Source of the DNA: Sperchopsis tessellata
Taxonomy: Eukaryota > Arthropoda > Insecta > Coleoptera > Hydrophilidae
Assembly: GCA_033557685.1 (NCBI GenBank)
Contig: JAWQRN010000075.1
Coordinates: 1-41,170, forward strand
Direction of reading: 5' to 3'
DNA: 41,170 bases
The notes beneath the pieces are model-generated. The model ran no database searches, was not told the origin of the DNA, and saw only the letters and a list, made by a program, of their open reading frames with translations. Positions 10,891-20,197 of the stretch are shown one piece after another. Within the stretch, counting starts at the first letter, position 1. Every line of letters starts with the position of its first letter. Made by a program: the position numbers and the translations under genes.

Positions 10891-12395
10891 CCTCATTCAT
10901 TAGTTGAACTAAACCCGATATATAACTTATATAACAAAACAAGCAAAGTTGATTGTTGAACTCCTTAAAGTTGAACTTTGACAACCGGTTTCCGGAAATT
11001 GGCTGCCGGAACTGGCTGAATGACACAACTGTATATAACTACTATCTATCAAGGAGGCAATCTAGAAAAATTAGCCATAAAAGTTTTTCGCAATTTTTTT
11101 GAATCTGCATTCAATCAATAAAAAAGTAAATACAGGTGTAAACTTTTAAATTTGCAACAAATTTTCTATTTATCAGCAGAAGTTGAATTTTACAAGGGAC
11201 GACGTCCCAAAATTAACTTTACATCCTGTATTTCAGTGGATTATTTGTATTTTGAGGAACTTCTTCTATGGTATAAAACATTTTAGAAATACTTAAATTT
11301 CTAATAAGTTGTATTAATGACTGAAATTTTGAGGTTTGTTTATCATTGAATCACACATAAATCATTGATTCGTTAGTCTTCATCGTATTTTCTAATGTTA
11401 TTTTTTTTATAGTTTATTGTATAATTAAATTATATAAAGCAGCTACAATTATTTTATCTCAATGCAATTTGCACACCTCAATTTATAATATACCTATATA
11501 TCTATTGGTAGAAGACTGATACTGCTATTGTAAAAATTTTCTAAACTCAATGGATAGTGTCACTATGAAACAATTATAATTTCTGTTATTGTACTTTCTG
11601 TACCTTTATGTGATATTGTATTGATGAAAGTCCAAATGCGCACATGTAAAATTGATATTTTGAACAACATAAAAACAAGTTCAATATTACAAAGTTCTCC
11701 TCCTTTTTTAATGTTATCAATTGGATATTATACAAATTATTTAACAGCAGTCTATGTTTCTATTGTAGTTGCTATGATTACTTTAAGTTTTTGTACATTT
11801 TAAAATGTGTATATAATGTTCTTGTGTAAATTATTGTTTCACCCAAATAATGATGATGTACTGATTTTTTTATCTTGATATAGGTTATTTAGAATCCAAA
11901 CAAGTCCAAGTGTATTCAAAACATTAAAAGGTCTTTCATATATGAGACTCTAACTCGGTTTATAATTCTTGATTTAAAGATGCAAATATTTTTCACTTAA
12001 ATATCTAGTATTTCTAACCTTTAGGAACCAGGGTATTTACATCAAAATTGTACCAGAAATCTGGCTTTTTCAGTGCTTGCGTGTTCGTACAGTGTTCGAT
12101 TTTAGAACAAAGTGGAGCCGGTAAAACCCAGGCTTTCGGTTTCTAAGCACAGCGTATATACACGTTCATCTTGCTTAGGGACGCACGCGCACTTCACTTC
12201 GGGTTCAATTCAAAAATTTATTTAGATTTTTTTTGTTATTAGGCTGATAAAATGATAACACATACTAAATTAGAGTTTATTTTCTTTAATAAAAAAACAT
12301 TAATCAAAAATTATTTATTATAAAATGATAACACATCAATTGAAAAAATATTTTGTATTATATTAAAACACACTTATAAATGAAAACAAATAATT
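10891..12395. other. Non-coding stretch
   Basis: No exon or transposase motif was recognised over this 1.5 kb of AT-rich sequence. A more GC-rich patch at about 12060-12210 stands out in base composition but carries no motif I can name. The words AAAATGATAACACAT are repeated at about 12249 and 12323. Confidence 0.4.
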
Positions 12396-12510
12396 TTATT
12401 TAAAATTTTTCTTCGTGTGGTATTTTTCAAAACATAGCGTTACGCATAAAGGTGCTTTGCAGTCTTCACACTGAAAAGTTGTCTTTTTTTTTGTTTTTAG
12501 AATACACAGC
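12396..12510 (-). mobile_element. piggyBac cysteine-rich tail, second remnant
   Basis: The minus strand reads KTTFQCEDCKAPLCVTLCFE then KYHT and ends at a TAA (12396-12398). C-x2-C-x4-C-x3-C-F-x3-Y-H is the zinc-binding tail that ends many piggyBac-derived proteins (PGBD type). Its sequence differs from the tail at 5.9-6.0 kb, so it belongs to a different piggyBac subfamily. The rest of the transposase is absent; a Jockey-type fragment abuts it. Confidence 0.65.
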
Positions 12511-12813
12511 TTACTGTTTGCCATTTTCCAACATCTGGGAGGTCATTGGTATATTACAAAAACAGTATTGGGCCCCAAACTTAGTTTCCAGAACACATAA
12601 TTCCACCCGACCAAAACGAACAAATTGACTTCGCCCACACAAATAGCTAGTGAACCACCGAAGAGGCACTCCGCAAATGCCGATTCCATATAACTTGTTC
12701 AGCAAGATATCATGATCGACACAATCAAATGCCACTGTAATTTTGCTTTTGAAACACACCAATTTGTGGTGTCCAAATAGTTTTGCACACATTCTTTTCC
12801 TTAGCTCCATCAT
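12511..12813 (-). mobile_element. Jockey/CR1-type reverse transcriptase fragment (motif A)
   Basis: The minus-strand frame contains AFDCVDHDILLNKLYGIGI followed by VPLRWFTSYLCGRSQFVRFG. This is the catalytic motif A of a Jockey/CR1-type RT, with its Asp present and the typical 'W-x-x-S-Y-L-x-x-R-x-Q' helix. Only about 70 codons of the palm are recognisable. Confidence 0.8.
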
Positions 12814-13020
12814 GAAGAGAGTAAAAATATGAACCTTTTCACCGAGACGAACTAGCTGCGCCTGGTCTTGCAGTTGCTCGAAAATCTACATGAGTAGAAA
12901 CAAACACCTTTCTCTGGTCCCAATTCAGTTGATTCCAGAATTTATTAAAAATAGCATCTTTTACATTGGTAGAAAAGCTTTCAAAAAACCATAGCTTTGA
13001 TTTGTATTAATCAAATGGGC

Positions 13021-13463
13021 TTAAGCATCCTCCCTATCGTCGGCCTCAAAATCGGGGTCATCAGGGTCAACGCTGTCCTCAGTTGGGAATGTTTATATGG
13101 CATCCTCGTCTGAAAATTAATATATTCATAAATCTTGATTCATCAGCCAACTATTGCCATTGTGAGCAAAAAAACAATGCAATAAGGAAAAATTAGTTTA
13201 CCTGTGTTTTCAAAAGCTAATCTCTGAAGTTCCCTAACAGAAGCTTGCAAATCCCTTCCATCCAGTACTATGACAATTGGCAAAGAGTTGATATCAATTG
13301 GTTTGTCGGATATGCCTTGAGCTGCTGAATTGTCAATCGCTGGAAGCAGCTCTTGATGCCCATTTAACGTGTGAATTTGCTTCTTCAAATCAAGTGACGA
13401 CAATATTTCATCGTCTGAGAAAGTGTTGTCCCCATTAACATCCAAATCAGACTCAAAAGTCAT
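13021..13463 (-). pseudogene. Two-exon acidic protein of unknown function, interrupted by a stop
   Basis: The first exon runs 13463 to about 13202. It starts with ATG, encodes an acidic N-terminus (MTFESDLDVNGDNTFSDDEI) and then SLPIVIVLDGRDLQASVREL, and ends at a good donor (ACAG|GTAAAC, phase 1). A second exon is predicted at 13109-13021 (acceptor TTTTCAG). In the matching phase it reads DEDAI, then an in-frame TAA, then TFPTEDSVDPDDPDFEADD and a stop. The frame and its acidic character continue through that stop, which suggests a recently broken or read-through end, or a transposon-associated ORF. I do not recognise the family. There is a third stretch of acidic Asp-Pro sequence but no catalytic motif. 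Confidence 0.45.
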
Positions 13464-14191
13464 TGTAGTAGCGTAAGGGATGTGTCAGTCTTCAGAATAT
13501 AGTAAACATATAATTACTGGAACAAGGTTATGGTTGACAGGATTCTGCTTCCATCAAATACCTCTTGTAATTGAATAACAATATTAACTAATCATCTTAT
13601 TAACAATATATAACTCAAAATTAATTATCAGTTAATAAGTAGTTAATTTACCATGGACTTAAAACCGGCAGTCATTAAACCAAAATGCTGTAGGTAGGTG
13701 CACTTCAATCTGTGAAATGTATGGTCTTCTTGATGATACAAGGTTATGCCACAAACTTTGAGCAAGAAGTCTCATTAGCAGGTACAAGGTGGCGCTGTAT
13801 GTCACTTTTGCTACTATTTTAAATTTTTATCAGATAAAAGATTCTGACAGTAAAATGGAGAAAAAAACATACGTAGTTTATGATACCAAAAAGTCAATTT
13901 TGCAAAAATATGTCAGATACAAGGTTCTGACTTTTAGCCATCGTTTAGCAAACCGTATATGTAATATATAACAAATAAATCAATCTTACCTTGGGTTGCA
14001 AAAAACCATGCGTTTTGTACGATGTTTAAATTTGAAATAACACAATCGAACACAGGAAGTACACCGCCTATACATAGAAGTAAAAAAACGGTCTAAAAAC
14101 CGTTTGCGTGGTATTCGGAAGTAAATAAAAGTTTGTAAAAAACACTGTCTTTGGTGTTTAGTAAAATAATCAAATACAAAATATAAGTAAT
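13464..14191. other. Non-coding stretch
   Basis: No exon, RNA gene or transposase motif was recognised between the acidic-protein locus and the foldback at 14192. Confidence 0.4.
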
Positions 14192-14633
14192 CAATAAATT
14201 AATAAATTGGTCCAATTGAAACACCAGTTTGATTTCTTAAATTTATTAAGTCGACTTGTTTCAACGACCGTGCGTCATCTTTAGGGCTGTATTAAATAAG
14301 GTGACAAATTGAATTATAACAAACAATGAGAAGTTAGACAGGGCACATAAACGACTAGTATCATTAATCAAATCTTTAAAAAGACTACACAAACGTTGAC
14401 AGCACACATTAAATGTACGACAAAACAAATAAATCTATTTGTTTTTACAGATTTGATTAATGATCCCAGTCGTTTATGTGCCCCGTCTAACCTCTCGTTG
14501 TTTGTTTATTATTCAATTTGTCATCTTGTTTAATACAGCCCTGAAGATGACGCAGGGTCGTCGAAACATGTCGGCTTAATAAATTTAAGAACTCAAACTG
14601 GTGTTTCAATTGGACCAATTTATTAATTTATTG
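14192..14633. repeat. Long inverted repeat (foldback element) with hammerhead-like motif
   Basis: The left arm (about 14192-14385) and right arm (about 14442-14633) are near-perfect reverse complements, around 90 percent by eye over 190 bp. About 56 bp of unique sequence separates them. The outer ends read CAATAAATTAATAAATTGGT and its complement. Each arm carries the motif CCTGAAGATGACGC ... GAAAC, intact in the right arm and mutated (CTAAAGA) in the left. There is no coding capacity. The sequence just outside the right arm (TGGAGCACCC ... ACTCCTCATC) resembles that outside the right arm of the foldback at 38.7-39.0 kb, so the two belong to one family. Confidence 0.88.
14537..14576 (+). ncRNA. 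Hammerhead-ribozyme-like motif in the right foldback arm
   Basis: The elements in order are: stem I 5' strand AGCC (14537-14540), core CTGAAGA (14541-14547), an extra T, stem II GACG/CGTC (14549-14552 with 14559-14562), GAAA (14563-14566), the palindrome ACATGT (14566-14571) as a minimal stem III, triplet GTC ending at 14572, and stem I 3' strand GGCT (14573-14576). This is the order of a type I hammerhead with a tiny stem III. The odd point is the unpaired T between CTGAAGA and stem II. Cleavage activity is not shown by the sequence. Confidence 0.5.
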
Positions 14634-15360
14634 TTTATTTAATATGGAGCACCCAATTCACTCCTCATCTGCATTCTGTACAAAAGGATCGAAGCGCATG
14701 AAGTGAATTGCAAGGTTTATACGTTTTCGTAAGCAACATAACTGCATCTTGAAAATACACAGTCTTCGGTCTTTGACTCATGAAAATTTGAAACATATGA
14801 ACACGATCTTTGAGCTGAAAGGGTTAAAGAAATACTACATATTAGTGTATAATGTTCTGTAAAAATAATTTTTTTCAAGTTAAACAAATTAAGTAATATG
14901 TTATTACGCTAATAATTGACTTGCACTGTTTAACATTTAAATGATTGGTCTTTGTAAGTGATTTTTATTAAAATAATTATTTATATCTTTTAGTCTTATA
15001 ATGGTTCCATTATTTTCATATCTGATGCAATATTTACACTGTACTTACATTTTTTATTCGATAAACAAACTGTTAAGAATAAAACATTGCTAGTATAGAT
15101 TGCTTACTGATAAAATTAAGATTTGTAAATTTCATTTGTAAAATATATTTTGTAAATATATTAGAGTTAATGATTTATTAATAAATTGTAATAAAATATT
15201 TGTTGATTATTGCTTCTTATGTTTTTACAAGTCAACAATGGCCATTGGGCTGGTGTCATTTGTTTGTGATGGCTAAATAACATCCAGTTTACCCTGTACT
15301 TGGTTAGGAGGTGGCCCAAGGGTTTAGAGGCCGAAAAATAAAATCGTAAAAGTAAATAAC
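14634..15360. other. Non-coding AT-rich stretch
   Basis: Nothing recognisable beyond the shared flank of the foldback family (about 14640-14675). Confidence 0.4.
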
Positions 15361-16740
15361 ATGGTAGACAGTTCTAAAGATGCTTATGATTTTTCTACAT
15401 CTACATTGAAGGCAATACAGGAGAATATAATAATGCCAATAACTTATCTAATCAATAAGTGCATTATTGAAGGAGTCTTTATTAAGCAGTTGAAGAAAGC
15501 TAAAGTAATACCCATTCACAAAAAAGGTGAAACACGTGAGAAATTTAGACCTATTTCAATATTGCTAGTGATTTCAAAGGTATTTAAGAGAGGAAAAGTT
15601 TAATCACACATCAACATGGCTACAGAGCAAAGAAATTGACTGTGGTTGCGATTACAATAGTTATATTAACTGTTCTGTAGGTCTTTGATAGGGGAGAATA
15701 TCCTCTGGTCTCCTTTTACTACTCGGTTAACCATAAAATCCTACTAAATAAGCTTTGGAAGATTGGTATTTGAGAATGTACTCATCGACTATTGAAATCA
15801 TAATTAGAACACAGAGAACCAATGGTTTCATGGAACAGGAGGAATTCTGGGTGGAGAACAGTGACTACAGGGATCCCGCAAGGATCAGTATTGGAACCCA
15901 TATTGTTTTTAATATATGTCAACGATCTTCCTGATAATGTCTCATCAAGGTTGACCTCATTATTTACTGACACCACATTCCTAAACATAGACAAGAATTT
16001 CCCAAACCTTCAAAACCACCTACAACTTTGCTCAAGCAGATAAATGGTTCAAAAGTAATCATCCAAAAATGAATGCAAACAAGGCGCAAATCCTGTCTCT
16101 ATATACAACTCACAAAACATTAAGTTCCTGGGCATACATTTCTCAGAGACCTTGAGCTGGACTTAATACAAAAATTAAATAGAGCTATATACAGTTTGAA
16201 AATAATTGCAAGAAGTGCCAATTATGAGACAGTAAAAACTGTCTACCATAGTAGTTTTTATTAATTTTCATAGCATAGCAACCTATGGTATACTGATATG
16301 GGGTACATCACAAGAACTCGAAACAATATTCTTATTGCAGAAGAGGGCTATGAGGGTTCTTCATAGCGCACATTATCTGGACAGCTGTAGGCCCTTGTAC
16401 AGAATATCAAGGGTATTGACCATACCCTGTTTGCTCTATGTTCATGGGCACAGGTTTTCTTTTCCAACCAACTCAGATTTCCACTCTTACAGCACTAGAT
16501 ATCGAAACAACTTCACTACTCTTTTCCATAGAGTGAACAAAACCCAGCATAGTACTAACCATCTTGCCACGAAACTCAACAAAAATCTCCCAAATTAAAT
16601 CAAGGAGATGAATATCAGGCGATTCAGGAATAGAATAAAGAAGGAACTCTTACGGAAAGCATTTTATAAGGTCCAGGATTTCATGGGCCATGTATGGCAG
16701 TCTTAAAGAAAACTAAATAATTCTGACAAATGCATGATCA
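15361..16740 (+). mobile_element. Jockey/CR1-type LINE relic, RT palm to 3' end
   Basis: In successive plus-strand frames it encodes KQLKKAKVIPIHKKGETREK with RPISIL (15361-15600), a motif-A region in broken frame (NHKILLNKLWKIGI), then GIPQGSVLEPILFLIYVNDL at 15870-15930. The catalytic box reads LFTDTT instead of the expected Y/F-A-D-D-T. The tail at 16335-16598 has QKRAMRVLHSAHYLDSCRPL and the Y-x-T-R box. A short basic stretch (RRFRNRIKKELLRKAF) ends at about 16690. The loss of the catalytic Asp pair and many stops make it inactive. Confidence 0.85.
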
Positions 16741-16994
16741 TGAACAGTACATGAATAAAGTTTATGTCTAAGTTTTAAATACATAATAACCTATTCTTGT
16801 TAGCTGGATATTTATGGCAGTTGATTACGAAATTAATTGAAATTATTCAGTGATATGTTATCAGTATTTCTCGCAAATTACACCTACAAAGAACATTAAT
16901 CCAGATAAGATATAAATTGATATCATAAAAGTTTGTAAACATTCAGTGATATATTTTGGGTGGGTGTTACTGTAGAAATTGGAATTCGTTTCAA
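16741..16994 (+). promoter_or_regulatory. Presumed 5' flank and 5' UTR of the CIB gene
   Basis: This is the 250 bp between the LINE relic and the CIB start codon. ATTCAGTGATAT occurs twice (about 16846 and 16941). No clear TATA box or initiator was identified. Confidence 0.3.
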
Positions 16995-17979
16995 ATGGGT
17001 TCGTCAAACAGTATTTTAACAGAAGACATTCTGGAAGAGTATACACAACTTACTTATTTGGGTAGAGCAGAAATATTAGAGTAAGTGTAAATTAAAAATT
17101 GCATTATCTTCCTAACCTACATCATGACTTGTATTACTCAGAAACAATTCTTTTAAAAATTTAGTGATTTTGGAATTTGGTTTTAGCTAATTTTACCAAA
17201 ATTGAAAAATATTACTTGTAGGTTATGGAAACGGTTCTCAAAACTAGGAAAAGAACAACTTGCAACAGATCCTGCACAGCGATTTCCCGTTCAGGACATC
17301 AAAGAAGTATTTCCTCAATTAAAAGTACATTTTTTTTTGTTTAAACACTTAGTGCTTATATTATTTTGATTAAAGCAAATCTCGAGCAAGCTGTCCAAGA
17401 TTTGATTAAATGAAATATCAAAATAAAATACATTCCCGCAGTGCTTTTCTTAACAAAAAACTTATATTTTTAGTACAATCCTTTTAGGGACAGAATATAT
17501 GAGTTATTCTCGAGTCAAAAAGACAGCTGTTTTTCATTTGAAGATATGTTGGACTTGTGTTCGGTTATGTCAGATAATTGTCCAAATAAAGTAAAGGCAG
17601 CTTGGGCCTTTAGACTTTTTGGTGAGAATCATAACCTTTTCATTTGCCATAGGTAAATTAATTAAAAATTAACTGTACGTCTTTTCTAGATTTTGATGGA
17701 GATGGACAAATTGGTGAAAGAGATATAATGGCAGTTATAGATAGGCTTACACAAGGTCTAATCCGAGACAGAGTGATACCGGCCGACGGTAAAAGAACTA
17801 TTGCTTTTGAGGTAGGGTATTGCTAAATAAGTGAGGTCTGTAATATCTTACGTACCTTATTCTTGCAGTTGTTCAAAAACATGGATCTGGAATCTAACGG
17901 CGGCATTGGGCAAATGGAATTTGAACATTCCGTTGGAAAAATGTCTGACTTCAAACACTCCTTTAGTTTCAGAATTTAA
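16995..17979 (+). CDS. Calcium- and integrin-binding (CIB) family EF-hand protein
   Basis: Five exons give a complete 189-residue protein: 16995-17080, 17222-17324, 17474-17621, 17690-17811 and 17869-17979. All boundaries have GT/AG, and phases agree (2, 0, 1, 0). It starts MGSSNSILTEDILEEYTQLT, with Gly2 and Ser6 in an N-myristoylation context, as in CIB proteins. NPFRDRIYELFS and FSFEDMLDLCSVMSD belong to the degenerate second EF-hand. The third EF loop DFDGDGQIGERD (residues 113-124) and the fourth DLESNGGIGQME (159-170) keep their Ca2+ ligands; position 12 of the third loop is Asp, as is usual in CIBs. It ends DFKHSFSFRI, the family's C-terminal extension. CIB proteins are membrane-associated Ca2+/Mg2+ switches that bind integrin tails and, for CIB2/3, mechanotransduction channels. 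I cannot assign the CIB1-4 subtype. It is convergent with the CIMIP2C gene. Confidence 0.93.
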
Positions 17980-18041
17980 TTTATTTCACTTTTGCTTTGT
18001 ATTTTTAAAATAAAGTTACTGTTATTTTATTTTTGATATTT

Positions 18042-19252
18042 TTATCGTTTATATGAAATATCACTGACAGGGCTGTATCTTCCTGTGAGGGCCCTTGCTG
18101 GGAGTGGTGGGGTTCGATAAGTTCTGTCCAAAGTTAAAGGCAATACAGGAGGATCTCTATATTTAACATAATATTCTGGAAATTTGAGGTAGGTGCTGAA
18201 AAGTAAAATTTAACCATTTATACAAGAACTTTGTTAAAATTATGAACATGAAAAGACTTACGTCGTAGGATCTGGTGGACATTGGAAGGCATATTCTGCG
18301 TTCTTGAAGTAGTCCAAAGGATGCAGCCGCCCTGAGTGGTCCTTGTACTGATCTCTATGCATTTGACATGCCTATAATAGGTTTCACAAATTAATACAAG
18401 TGTCTTTGGCTGTTTGTTTATTTAACGTCAGCCTACTTCTGCTGATGGGGCCAATCACCGACGCCAAGGATTAGGCTCCCACACCTGGAAATTTTTGTCG
18501 CATCCAGTGTTCCAACTGAAATTGGGTTCTTTTATGTGCATGTGGTCATTATTTTACCTACAATACACGGGACCCGCAGTTTACATCCCTCCTGGAAGAT
18601 GAACACCACAAAGACTTCCCTAATCACAAAAAGTCGACCGCCTCTGGGTCTCGAACCTGAAACCCCACTCTTAGTAGCCAAGTACTTAACCACTGAGCTA
18701 AAGAGTTGGGGTTCTTTGGCTGTTAGTACTCCTTGAAATTGATATTTGGCTGCAGCTGTCTATCCAAATATTTTAACCAAGCCCTATAACTTATTCTTTA
18801 GGAATAAGAATTTTTTTAAAATTGTTTGACTATTATGTAAAAATTAAGAACCTTATAGAAATTATCAACTTCCTCTTGTCTCCCTGCGTCCAACATTGTG
18901 AATTGAGGCCTTGGCATATGTAACATTCTATTCCAGTTAGTTGATCTACCGCTGCAAGAAATATCAGGCCTTGGACTATAAGGTGTCGACATCATTCCCC
19001 ATTCATACGGTGGCATCTAAAATACAACTTTCAAACTAAACACCTGTGCTTTTACATTTATTGTTATCATGTTTAACTAACTTGAAACCTTGATAGGTTC
19101 TCATTCCTGTAGTTTTGAAAGTAGCTAATGTGTCCAGTGTCTATTAGAGACCCGTAGCCATTTTTAATAGGTGGATAGGCCCCCATAAAAGCTGGCTGAA
19201 TTGAAGGCGGATAGTAAGTCGCCTTCATATCCGATAGAGCTATGTCACCCAT
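18042..19252 (-). CDS. CIMIP2C: Ciliary microtubule inner protein 2C (CIMIP2C/FAM166C) homologue
   Basis: Four minus-strand exons give a complete 199-residue protein: 19252-19082, 19016-18852, 18371-18262 and 18195-18042. Junctions are phase 0, 0 and 2, all GT-AG. Exon 1 has the proline/tyrosine block YYPPSIQPAFMGAYPPIKNG and then YFQNYRN. Exon 2 has EWGMMSTPYSPRPDI and QEEVDNFYK. Exon 3 continues ACQMHRDQYKDHSG. The order 'Y-x-P-P ... P-x-x-x-G ... Y-F-Q-x-x-R-N ... N-F-Y-x-x-x-Q-x-H-R-x-x-Y-x-D-x-S-G' and the length (human about 200) match vertebrate CIMIP2C, a protein inside axonemal doublet microtubules. In insects this implies expression in sperm and ciliated sensory neurons. The third intron boundary is normal, but intron 2 (18372-18851) carries a SINE. 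Its stop codon is 62 bp from the CIB stop on the other strand. Confidence 0.85.
18415..18712 (-). mobile_element. tRNA-derived SINE with perfect target-site duplications
   Basis: A 298-bp insertion in intron 2 of the CIMIP2C gene is bounded by the 12-bp direct repeat TCTTTGGCTGTT (18403-18414 and 18713-18724). Read on the minus strand, the head has an A box TAGCTCAGTGG (18700-18690) and a B box GGTTCGAGACC (18657-18647) 32 bp apart. These are the internal Pol III promoter of a tRNA. A non-tRNA body and an A/T-rich tail (GACGTTAAATAAACAAA) follow. The intact duplication shows a fairly young insertion. Confidence 0.88.
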
Positions 19253-20197
19253 TTTTGTTAGTGATGTATTTGTACTTGTAAATTTTGAAAATATCTAATA
19301 AGTAAATAATGTTTGTCAAATAATGACTATTTTGAGATGTGATATACGTATTTTGTTTTTGAGAAGATTTGATTTTTAAATGTAATTAATCCACCTCAGT
19401 AGCATTGGTTAGTGAACTATCTAGCCAGGCGATCGGGTTCGAACCGAGATGAGATGGTTGGGTTTTTGCGATTAGGTAAATGCCTAAAATAAATAATATG
19501 TTGTGTTGTAGCTGATGGAGACCATATTCATATTAAAAAAATACTAATACTGTTGGCACCCTAAATGAGGAACAATGCCACTTGTGGTTGCTTAATATCT
19601 ACCTATTAATAATTATAGATTTCTAAAAACCCTTCCTATTTAATATCTATGTGAGAAAGTTTCTTCATTTTGAAATTAAATTTTTACGCGCATTTCAATG
19701 GAAAGTTGAAGTTCCAGGTACCAAATATAAAATTCAAATTATCCACATGTGCATAGTACATAGATATGGTTAGTCATCCAACAGCAACTATTCGTTGTTG
19801 ATTAATCATCTACATCGAAATTTATTTTTAACTAGCTGTCAACGACACAGCATCTAACACAATGTAGTATTAATTATAAAATTAAAATATAGGTTGTGAC
19901 ACTTTGCAAATCTACGTCGTCAGTCAGTTCTTCCTCGTTCGGTACCCTTGTGTAAATATAAACTAGCACGAAGGAAGATCACATCCTATAAATAACCTAC
20001 ATGCTAATTTCGAGAGGTAATATAGGTTAGGATCAAGTGTCAAAACAAAATTACGTTAAATTCTTATCCGAGTTGGGTACCTAGGTGGGTGTACGTAATA
20101 ATATTTGTGTTATTTCAGAATAATCAGTTTGCTACCTATAGTTATGTGCTCATGACGATAAGGTGGGCATCATAGCAAATATACAATAGGTACTAAT
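19253..20197. promoter_or_regulatory. Shared divergent region between the CIMIP2C and tamo genes
   Basis: This is 945 bp between two outward-facing start codons. It includes the tRNA-like element. Near 20119 there is a good splice acceptor (TTATTTCAG), 78 bp before the tamo ATG, so a 5' UTR intron for tamo is likely. Distinct core-promoter motifs were not seen. Confidence 0.4.
19391..19457 (+). other. tRNA-like sequence (SINE head or tRNA pseudogene)
   Basis: CCACCTC (19391-19397) and GAGATGG (19451-19457) can pair in 6 of 7 positions like an acceptor stem. Between them are an A-box-like GTAGCATTGGTTAG and a B-box GGGTTCGAACC with a 4-bp T-stem (TCGG/CCGA). At 67 nt, with a poor anticodon arm, it is unlikely to be a working tRNA. 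It may head a short SINE that continues to about 19560. No target-site duplication was found. Confidence 0.5.

Noticed and set aside
12030..12215. GC-richer patch with a B-box-like GGGTTCAATTC
   Set aside because: No A box at proper distance, no cloverleaf and no target duplication, so not called a tRNA or SINE.
18536..18736. 66-codon plus-strand frame in the CIMIP2C intron
   Set aside because: It falls on the antisense of the SINE and has no protein features.
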